DNA of 20,599 nt. Origin: Streptomyces violaceoruber. GTDB lineage: Bacteria > Actinomycetota > Actinomycetes > Streptomycetales > Streptomycetaceae. This document shows, piece after piece, positions 14,328-20,599 of this stretch. Each line of letters starts with the position of its first letter. Positions within the stretch are counted from its first letter, which is position 1. The stretch covers positions 1 to 20,599 of the forward strand of contig JODI01000117.1 of NCBI GenBank assembly GCA_000720805.1, read 5' to 3'. The notes under the pieces are model-generated. The model was not told where the DNA came from and ran no database searches. It saw nothing but the letters and a program-made list of their open reading frames with translations. The translations under genes and the position numbers were made by a program.

Positions 14328-16052
14328 TCACTTGCCGGAAGAGGAAGAACCCCCGCCGAGGTCACCGATGAAACCGGTGACCTGCTGGTACCAGTAGCTG
14401 ATCTCCTGCCAGTAGCCCCGGCCGGTGCCGATCCAGTCCTGGAGCGGGCTCAGCTCCCAGATCAGCCAGCTCGCGACGAACAGGATGATGATCGTGAACA
14501 GGCAGCCCTTGAGGCAGCCGAGGCCCGGGATCTTCATCGGGTTGGCGCTGCGCTGCCGGGGCTCGCGCGGGGCTCGTCGCGGCTCCTGCCGCTCGGGCGG
14601 CGGCGGCGCGTGCCGCTGCGGTCGCGGCTGCTGCCGGGGCTGCTGCTGCGGAGGGGCGTACTGCTGCGGCTGGCCGTAACCGCCGCCCTGCTGCGGCTGC
14701 CCGTAGCCGGCCTGCTGCGGCCGCTGCTGCCTCGGCTGCTGCGGGGGCTGCTGCTGCGGCCGGGCGACCTGCCGCTGGGGGCGGCGGCGCAGCGGGTCCT
14801 CGTTCGGGTCGAGGTACTGGACCTGCGTCTGCTCGTTGCGGTCCCGTGCGGCCCTCAGCTGGTTCTGCCAGGGATGCGGGTCCTCAGGCCCACCGGGGCC
14901 CCCAGGTGCCCCGTGCTGCCCCGGCTGCTGTCCCGGCTGGCCGGGCGGCACCGGCGGCATGACGGCGGTGGGATCCGCCGCGCCCCGGTTCGGGAGGACG
15001 GCGGTGGGGTCGGCGGCGCCCACCGGGTGGCCGGTGTGCGGCATGACGCTGGTCGCGGCGTTCGGGTCGTACGCGCCCGCTCCGTGCGGCAGCACCTGCG
15101 TCGGGTCGGCGTCGCCGGGCGCGCCCGGGACGGCCGCCGGGGCCGGGTCGGGCGCCAGCAGCGCGCCGACGCCCTCGGCCGCGGCGATCTGCGCGGAGTT
15201 CGCGTGCACGCCGATGCCCTCGGCGACGGTGCGCAGGCCGCGGGCGAGGTTCTCGGCGCTGGGCCGTTCGTCCGGGTTCTTGCGCAGACAGCGTTCGATG
15301 ACCGTCCACAGCGGGTCGGGGATCGTGGAGGGGCGGCGCGGTTCGGCGCTCAGGTGCTGGTGCAGGACTTCGAGGGCCGAGCCGCCGGAGAACGGCGGAC
15401 GGCCGGTGACCAGCTCGTACAGCAGGATGCCGGCGCCGTAGATGTCGACGGCGGAGGTCTGCGGGCGGCCCTCGGCGGACTCCGGCGCGACGTACGCGGG
15501 CGTGCCGACGAACTCGTGGGTGCGGGTCAGGCCGGGGGAGTCCGCCAGTCGGGCGATGCCGAAGTCGGTCAGCAGCGGGTGCATCTGGTCGCCGTACTGC
15601 CGGAGCAGGACATTGGCCGGTTTCAGGTCGCGGTGGACCACGCCGTCCGCGTGGCTGGCGGCGAGCGCGTCGGCGATCTGCGCGGTCAGCAGGGCGGCGC
15701 CGACTGGGCTGAAGGGGCCGTTCTCGCGCAGATAGCGGTGCAGGTCGGGGCCGTCGACGAGGTCCATGACCAGGGCGAGCAGATCGCCCTCGACCACCAG
15801 GTCGCGCACCCGCACGATGTTCGGGTGGGTCAGGCGGAGCAGGACGGAGCGCTCCCGCAGGAACCGCATCACGATGTCGGGGTCGCTCGCGAGCTCCTCC
15901 TTGAGGACCTTGATCGCGACGGTCTCCCCCGGCTGGCCCTGCACGGCCGCCTCGGCACCGGCGGCCTCACGCTGGCGGGCTCGCCAGACGGTCCCCGTGG
16001 CACCGCGTCCCAGCGGCTCCTCGAGGAAGTACTTGCTGCCTACCGGCCGCAC
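14328..16052 (-). CDS. pkaA: Membrane-anchored Ser/Thr protein kinase PkaA
   Basis: A 574-aa Hanks-type kinase. Motifs: LGRGATGTVW (14-23), VAIK (Lys48), HRDLKPAN (Asp142), DFG (163-165) and APE (189-191). The kinase domain ends at about 285. A long linker contains Pro/Thr/Val units (DPTQVLP, DPTAVLP, DPTAVMP), which look like possible phospho-threonine sites, then a Gln/Pro/Arg-rich tract (about 410-500, runs of QQPPQQPRQQ). One transmembrane helix (about 514-534, CLFTIIILFVASWLIWEL) and a 40-residue external tail with aromatic residues and a GGGSSSSGK end follow. No PASTA repeats. The start GTG at 16052 has GGGAG upstream at a longish distance. It is the PkaA type of S. coelicolor, paired with pkaB. 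A perfect 20-bp tandem repeat lies just upstream, and the gene is divergent from the FHA/FtsK-like gene. Confidence 0.93.
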   Translation of the reverse strand: MRPVGSKYFLEEPLGRGATGTVWRARQREAAGAEAAVQGQPGETVAIKVLKEELASDPDIVMRFLRERSVLLRLTHPNIVRVRDLVVEGDLLALVMDLVDGPDLHRYLRENGPFSPVGAALLTAQIADALAASHADGVVHRDLKPANVLLRQYGDQMHPLLTDFGIARLADSPGLTRTHEFVGTPAYVAPESAEGRPQTSAVDIYGAGILLYELVTGRPPFSGGSALEVLHQHLSAEPRRPSTIPDPLWTVIERCLRKNPDERPSAENLARGLRTVAEGIGVHANSAQIAAAEGVGALLAPDPAPAAVPGAPGDADPTQVLPHGAGAYDPNAATSVMPHTGHPVGAADPTAVLPNRGAADPTAVMPPVPPGQPGQQPGQHGAPGGPGGPEDPHPWQNQLRAARDRNEQTQVQYLDPNEDPLRRRPQRQVARPQQQPPQQPRQQRPQQAGYGQPQQGGGYGQPQQYAPPQQQPRQQPRPQRHAPPPPERQEPRRAPREPRQRSANPMKIPGLGCLKGCLFTIIILFVASWLIWELSPLQDWIGTGRGYWQEISYWYQQVTGFIGDLGGGSSSSGK

Positions 16053-16066
16053 GTCATGCGCTCCCT

Positions 16067-16106
16067 GCTGCTTGCCTGTGTCCCGAGCTGCTTGCCTGTG
16101 TCCCGA
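16067..16106. repeat. Perfect 20-bp tandem direct repeat upstream of pkaA
   Basis: Two identical 20-bp units (16067-16086 and 16087-16106) beginning GCTGCTTGCC and ending TGTGTCCCGA. On the - strand they form most of the leader directly before the pkaA ribosome binding site. This may be a recent duplication, or paired binding sites for a regulator. Confidence 0.9.
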
Positions 16107-16240
16107 CCTACTGTAGTGCCGCCCGGCTGGACGGCAGCTTCTCGCCGTTCCGCGCCCCCTCCGCGCCTCTTACGTACCGCTCGCCCTCCCTGTTCGAAGG
16201 AGAGACGCTCGGCTCGGTCGGCTGGTTGCCGGACTCGGAC

Positions 16241-16321
16241 GTGACCGATCTCAAGCGGTCACCGGTGCGGTACCGGTCAGGCACTTTTGCGGGCAGAGCC
16301 GACGAATCAAGATCATTTGAT
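16241..16321. promoter_or_regulatory. Inverted-repeat cluster in the pkaA / FHA-ATPase divergent region
   Basis: GTGACCG (16241-16247) and CGGTCAC (16256-16262) form a 7-bp inverted repeat with an 8-nt spacer. ACCGGT then occurs twice (16261-16266 and 16272-16277). An ATCAA-GATCAT-TTGAT inverted repeat (16306-16321) lies in the only A+T-rich patch. In this 425-nt gap these are the best candidates for operators or the divergent promoters. No consensus promoter pair is clear. Confidence 0.35.
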
Positions 16322-16477
16322 GTCCTGCGGCGGGCGCGTTGTCAGTGGCAGGTGCGAGGATGCTTTCCGTACTGGCCGACGTGCTCGTAGGGGTGGGGGA
16401 AGTCCGCGGTGGGGGACCGCCGGGGCGGCTTCGTCCCCGTTCAGCGGGCGCCCGCGCGGAAGGGACCGCTGACGGCG

Positions 16478-19400
16478 ATGCAGATCCGGCTGACCGTCGT
16501 AGACCCGCAGGGCCCGCCCGATCGGGCGGGGGGCCGCGCCGCGAGCTGCGATGTGCTGGTGACGGCACCCGCGGGCACCGCCCTGGCCGCGGTGGCGTCG
16601 GCGCTCGCCTCGGCGGTCTCCGCGGGCGACGGCCCGCTCGTGCTGTACGCCGGCGGGGAGCGCCTCGACGACCGGCGCTGCACCCTCGGCGAGCCCCCGC
16701 TGATCGACGGCGCCGTGCTGTCCCTGGGCACCCCCGGCGAGCCGGAGGCCCACCCCGAGCTGGACGACGCCCCGACCCAGCTCCACGTGATCGCCGGCCC
16801 GGACGCGGGCGGGGTCCACCTGCTGCACGGCGGCCAGATCCACATCGGCCGCTCCGCCGACGCCGACGTCCCGCTCGACGATCCGGACGTCTCCCGGCTG
16901 CACTGCGCCGTCACGGTCGCCGCCGACGGCCGGGTCTCGGTCGCCGACCTCGACTCCACCAACGGCACCACGCTGGACGGCACCCGGGTCTCCAGCCGCC
17001 CGGTCCGCTTCGCCCCGGGCGCCCTGCTGCGGCTCGGCGAGTCGGCCCTGCGGCTGACTCCGGCCGGCGGTCCGGGAGCCCGGGTGCGGACGGCCCCGGA
17101 CGGCGAGGGACACGTGCGCGTACCGACCGGCGGCGACACGGGGGACGGCCCGGCGCGGGCACCCCTGTCCGACACCGGTCCAGCCCCCTCCAGCAGAACA
17201 CGTCACGGGTACGGCCCGGCGGGTTGGGGCGCCTCGGCCGGCACCCCGGGCGCGCCGGGCCACAGCACCGCCGAACCACCCCCTCTCGTCCCGGGCCAGG
17301 GCGGGGCCCCGCACATCGAGGCCGGGGCGACATGGCCGTACGGCCGGACGAGCGCCGTCCCCCGGGACGGCTCCGGCGCGGGCCCCGGCGGCAGCGGGGC
17401 GACCCACGCCGGCCGGTTCGGGGTGGGCGCCGTGGGCGGCGCCTCGGTACCCGGCGAGGGCCTCCGCCAGTCCCGCGGCGATTCGTCCGGGACCGGCCGA
17501 CCGCCGGGTGGCGTCACGGGGGCCGACGGGCAGCCCCGCGCGGCCGACGACCACGGACACGGCGCGATGCCCGACGGTCCGGACCCGGCGGCCGCCGCCG
17601 AAGCCGGCCGCCGCAAGGGAACCCCCCTCCGGGGCACGGACGTACCGCAGGGCGTGCGCAAACGCGGCGGCCTCTCGGCGTGGGCGCGCCGGCTGACCGG
17701 AGGACGCGGCGACCAGGACACCGCCGCGCGCGGGTCGTACGACGACGACTGCGAGGCCGACGCCGTTCCCCCGGCGGAGCCGGAGCTCCCGGCCCCCCTC
17801 TCCCAGGCCCCCGAGACCTGGCCCGACCCGGCGGCCCTGCTGCTCACCGCGCTGGGACCCGGACCGCGCCTGTGGGAGCGCGGCCCCGGCCACCCGGAGG
17901 CGCTCACGGTGCGGTTGGGCACGGCGGACCGGGCCGCCCCCGACGGCTCGGGGCTGCTGCCCGCGGTGCCCGTGACCGCCGACCTGCGCGAGGTCGGGGC
18001 GCTGGGGCTGGCGGGCCCGCGCGCGCGGCTCGCGGGGCTGGCCCGCGCGGTCGTCGCCCAACTCGCCGCGCTGCACTCCCCCGAGACGCTGGAAATCGTC
18101 CTGATCAGCACGGACCGCTCCCGCCCGGTGCAGGAGCGCACTGCCGAGTGGTCCTGGCTGGGCTGGCTCCCCCATGTCCGCCCGGCACACGGCCAGGACT
18201 GCCGCCTCCTCCTCGCCTACGACCGCGAACAGGCCACCGCCCGCACCGACGAACTCCTCCGGCGCCTGGAGGATCACCTGGCGGACACCGGGGCGGGAAC
18301 GCGAGCGGCGCTCACCGGCCGCCCTGCCTCGGGGTCGGGCGCGGGATCGGGATCGGGATCGGGTCGGCGCCCGTCCTGGGCCAGGGACGACGAGGCGGAC
18401 GCGGGCGGCTTCCCCGGCCCGTACACCGTGGTCGTCGTGGACGGCGATCCCGGCGGCGCCGCCGTGCGGGAAGCGGTGGCGCGGCTGGCGCTGGAGGGCC
18501 CCCGGGCCGGGATCCACGTGGTGTGCCTCGCCGAGACGGCACCCGCGTCGCCCGCCTCTCCGGTGACGGAGACGTACGAGACGGCGTGCGCGGCGGCCCC
18601 GGCGTTCCGGGACTGCGGTGCCGTCGCCCTGCTGAGCGGGGACGTGGCCACGGCCCTGCGGCTGATGAGGGTGGCACGGTCGGGGACGGAACCTGCCGGC
18701 GCCGGAGCGGAGACTTCACGGACCGCGGCCGGCGATTCCCGGACGGCCGGGGACACTTCGCGGACCGGCACGGGCAATTCCGGGACGCCCGGGGACACTT
18801 CACCGACCGGCGCGGGCGCCCCGGGGACAGGTCCGGACACCCTCCGCACGGGGCCGGGCCGCTCCCGGACCGGACCGGCGACGGACACCGTCACCACCGG
18901 CACGGCCCGCCCCCACCCTGCCCCCGGGGGACACGGCTCCACAGGCTCCGGCTCCGTCGGCCCGGGCACCGCGGGAACCCGCCCCCCGGCGCACGGCCCG
19001 GTGCCCCCCGGCACCGTCGCCGCCGTGGACGCCGTCTCGCCGGCCTGGGCCGAGCGGTTCGCGCGGGCGTTGGCGCCGTTGCGGGCGGAGGGCAGTGCCG
19101 GTGGGCGGCACCCGCGGGTGTCGGCCCCGCTGCCCCAGGCGGCCCGGCTGCTGGACGAGTTGGGGCTGGCCCGCGCCACCCCGGCGTCCCTGATGGCGCG
19201 ATGGGCGGACGCGGCCGACGACACGGAGTCGCTCGGCGGACGGGCCTGGGCGGTGCTCGGTGCCGGACCGCGCGGCCCGGTCTGCGCGGACCTCGCGGCC
19301 GAGGGACCGCACCTGCTGATCGAGGGCCCGCCGGGCAGCGGACGTACGGAGTTGCTGCGGGCCGTGGTCGCCTCCCTCGCCGCCGCCGAGCGCCCCGACC

Positions 19401-20425
19401 GGCTGAGCATGGTCCTGATCGACGGCCGGGACAGCGTGGGCACGGACGCCGGCGGCCACGGCGAAGGCCTGCGGGTCTGTACGGACGTACCGCATGTCAC
19501 CACCCACCTGACCGCCAACGATCCGGTCCGTATGCGGGAGTTCGCGCAGTCCCTGAGCGCCGAGCTGAAGCGGCGCGCGGAGCTGCTCGGGCGGTCCGAC
19601 TTCGCCGAGTGGCACACCGGCCGCGAGCTGTCGGGCCGTCTGATCACCCAGCGCACCCCGCCCGCACGCGGCACGTCCGCCGCCGTGACGGGCACGAAGG
19701 CGGCCCCCGGAACGGGCACCAGGAACGGCACCGGGGCGGACGCCCGCACCGGCGCCGCTCCGGGAACCGGACCGGGTTCGAAGAACGGCACCGCCCCAAG
19801 CCCCACCCCCGACCACGCCTCCGGCGATCTCAACGGCGACCTCGACAGCCCGCCCAGCTCCACCCTGCGGCTTCGCCCGGCCGCCTCCCGGCGCGGGCCG
19901 GAGGCGGCACCGCCCCTGCCCCGGCTGGTGGTGGTCGTCGACGATCTGGACCTGTTGGTGTCCCCCGCCTTGGGGTCGCCGGGCAGGCCCGCGGCCGGCT
20001 CGGTGATACGCGCGCTGGAGGCGGTGGCCCGGGACGGCGAGCGGCTCGGCGTGCACCTGGTCTCCGCGGCCGGTGTCGGCGGCCGTACGGCCCAGTCGGA
20101 GCCGGCCAGACGGGCCACCCTGCGTGTCACCCTCGACGCCCCGGTCCCCGGCCCGGAGGAACCGGCACCCGGGCGCGGCCGCCTGGCCTGGTCCGACGGA
20201 CGGGTGACCGCCTTCCAGGCCGGCCGGGTCACGGGCCGTATCCCCCGCACGGCGACCCTGCGCCCCACGGTCGTCCCCCTGGAGTGGGAACGCATGGGAG
20301 ATCCCCCGGCCCGCCGCCCCGTCCGCGAACTGGGCAACGGCCCGACGGACCTGGCCCTCCTGGCCAGCGCCCTGGAGCGAGCGGCAAGAGAAGTCGCGGC
20401 GAAAGAGGTCCCGTCACTCCTGTGA
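16478..20425 (+). CDS. FHA-domain FtsK/SpoIIIE (EssC-like) protein with altered P-loop
   Basis: A 1315-aa protein. Residues 1-85 look ubiquitin-like, as in the N-terminus of EssC-type proteins (MQIRLTVVDP ... YAGGERLDD). An FHA domain follows (about 102-195) with GRS (124-126), SRLH (139-142) and STNGT (160-164), so phospho-threonine binding looks intact. Residues about 200-400 are disordered Gly/Pro/Ala-rich. Residues about 430-640 resemble the region before an FtsK-type ATPase domain (LVLISTDR-like IVLISTDR, WLGWLPHVRPAHG). Four 14-residue repeats lie at 745-800. The ATPase core has GPPGSGRTEL (950-959), where Arg956 replaces the Walker A Lys, and Walker B LVVVVDD (1150-1156). A low-complexity insertion separates them (about 1062-1128). 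There are no obvious transmembrane helices. The start ATG at 16478 is chosen from the domain edge; a GTG at 16409 is possible. Divergent from pkaA, it may read kinase output (inference). Confidence 0.8.
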   Translation: MQIRLTVVDPQGPPDRAGGRAASCDVLVTAPAGTALAAVASALASAVSAGDGPLVLYAGGERLDDRRCTLGEPPLIDGAVLSLGTPGEPEAHPELDDAPTQLHVIAGPDAGGVHLLHGGQIHIGRSADADVPLDDPDVSRLHCAVTVAADGRVSVADLDSTNGTTLDGTRVSSRPVRFAPGALLRLGESALRLTPAGGPGARVRTAPDGEGHVRVPTGGDTGDGPARAPLSDTGPAPSSRTRHGYGPAGWGASAGTPGAPGHSTAEPPPLVPGQGGAPHIEAGATWPYGRTSAVPRDGSGAGPGGSGATHAGRFGVGAVGGASVPGEGLRQSRGDSSGTGRPPGGVTGADGQPRAADDHGHGAMPDGPDPAAAAEAGRRKGTPLRGTDVPQGVRKRGGLSAWARRLTGGRGDQDTAARGSYDDDCEADAVPPAEPELPAPLSQAPETWPDPAALLLTALGPGPRLWERGPGHPEALTVRLGTADRAAPDGSGLLPAVPVTADLREVGALGLAGPRARLAGLARAVVAQLAALHSPETLEIVLISTDRSRPVQERTAEWSWLGWLPHVRPAHGQDCRLLLAYDREQATARTDELLRRLEDHLADTGAGTRAALTGRPASGSGAGSGSGSGRRPSWARDDEADAGGFPGPYTVVVVDGDPGGAAVREAVARLALEGPRAGIHVVCLAETAPASPASPVTETYETACAAAPAFRDCGAVALLSGDVATALRLMRVARSGTEPAGAGAETSRTAAGDSRTAGDTSRTGTGNSGTPGDTSPTGAGAPGTGPDTLRTGPGRSRTGPATDTVTTGTARPHPAPGGHGSTGSGSVGPGTAGTRPPAHGPVPPGTVAAVDAVSPAWAERFARALAPLRAEGSAGGRHPRVSAPLPQAARLLDELGLARATPASLMARWADAADDTESLGGRAWAVLGAGPRGPVCADLAAEGPHLLIEGPPGSGRTELLRAVVASLAAAERPDRLSMVLIDGRDSVGTDAGGHGEGLRVCTDVPHVTTHLTANDPVRMREFAQSLSAELKRRAELLGRSDFAEWHTGRELSGRLITQRTPPARGTSAAVTGTKAAPGTGTRNGTGADARTGAAPGTGPGSKNGTAPSPTPDHASGDLNGDLDSPPSSTLRLRPAASRRGPEAAPPLPRLVVVVDDLDLLVSPALGSPGRPAAGSVIRALEAVARDGERLGVHLVSAAGVGGRTAQSEPARRATLRVTLDAPVPGPEEPAPGRGRLAWSDGRVTAFQAGRVTGRIPRTATLRPTVVPLEWERMGDPPARRPVRELGNGPTDLALLASALERAAREVAAKEVPSLL
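18710..18877 (+). repeat. Four degenerate 42-bp coding repeats
   Basis: Four in-frame 14-residue units: ETSRTAAGDSRTAG, DTSRTGTGNSGTPG, DTSPTGAGAPGTGP and DTLRTGPGRSRTGP. At the DNA level each has a GACACTTC-like opening. They form a Thr/Ser/Gly-rich linker before the ATPase core and include many possible phosphorylation sites. Confidence 0.75.
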
Positions 20426-20599
20426 CCCGACTGCCCGAGCCGCCGTCACCGAGACACCCGTAGCCCCCGCCGAGCCGCCGCAGTCGCCGCAGTCGCCGTA
20501 GCGAGCCTCGGCAGCCGCCGACACGGACTTGCCACGGCCGCCCCACCTTGGGCTGCCTCGACCGCCGTTCCCGAGCCCCTCCCCCGGCACCCCCGGCAC
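20426..20599. other. Non-coding tail of the window
   Basis: No supported gene. A short CCGCAGTCG-type repeat (about 20476-20500) and C-rich tracts are present. No terminator hairpin was recognised after the FHA/FtsK-like gene. Confidence 0.4.

Noticed and set aside
14277..16244. 655-codon + strand frame antisense to pkaA
   Set aside because: Shadow of a kinase gene with complete catalytic motifs; no recognisable domains.
18330..18368. GGGATC/GGATCG short tandem repeat
   Set aside because: It encodes a simple Gly-Ser linker within the FHA/FtsK-like protein; no array or regulatory meaning is evident.
16339..20463. 1374-codon frame overlapping the FHA/FtsK-like gene
   Set aside because: Arg/Gly/Pro-rich throughout, no FHA or P-loop. 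The frame ending at 20425 carries the motifs.
1..20599. CRISPR arrays, insertion sequences, canonical tRNA or rRNA genes
   Set aside because: No regularly spaced direct repeats, no transposase motifs and no tRNA cloverleaf other than the tRNA-like part of ssrA were seen.

Overview
The window is high-GC actinobacterial DNA and almost certainly Streptomyces. Evidence: about 70% or more G+C, strong third-position GC bias with long antisense shadow frames, GTG/TTG starts, and the conserved order pkaA-pkaB-prfB / ftsE-ftsX-S41 peptidase-smpB-ssrA. Names come from reading motifs and from recall of family members; no database search was possible.

Left part (1-5000), accessory. After a common-looking Streptomyces interspersed hairpin (57-91) comes a three-gene + strand unit. 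It encodes a 101-aa Trypco2-type protein, a 1327-aa protein that fuses a trypsin-like protease (H38/D73/S178), a STAND-like P-loop NTPase and a long TPR array, and a 151-aa DUF4913 protein. It looks like a biological-conflict (immunity or cell-suicide) module in which TPRs sense, the NTPase switches and the protease acts. It is the most interesting system here.

Middle (5000-6660). A secreted CE1/PHB-depolymerase-type esterase converges on that module. Behind it lies ssrA (tmRNA, - strand, 6161-6561), whose tag reading frame can be read directly (ATLKSDSPKATQFALAA). The accessory genes sit just beyond the 3' end of ssrA, a classic integration hotspot.

Core - strand block (6659-10167). Gene order by transcription is ftsE, ftsX, an S41 C-terminal processing protease, smpB, then ssrA. 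FtsEX controls peptidoglycan hydrolysis at division and sporulation; SmpB and tmRNA rescue stalled ribosomes. A strong hairpin separates ftsX from the protease gene, and a 7-bp inverted repeat covers the smpB start.

Region 10168-12803. A small zinc-ribbon membrane protein (+) faces a repeat-rich LAETG cell-wall protein (-, probable class E sortase substrate) across a 17-bp-stem bidirectional terminator. Next is prfB (RF2), read without the programmed frameshift known from E. coli, with its own terminator.

Right part (12956-20425). Two membrane-anchored Ser/Thr kinases (PkaB, PkaA; -) are divergent from a 1315-aa FHA plus FtsK/EssC-like protein (+). That protein has Arg in place of the Walker A Lys, four 14-residue repeats, and a low-complexity insertion in the ATPase core. 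The shared intergenic region holds a perfect 20-bp tandem repeat just upstream of pkaA and several inverted repeats. The last 174 bases hold no gene I can support.
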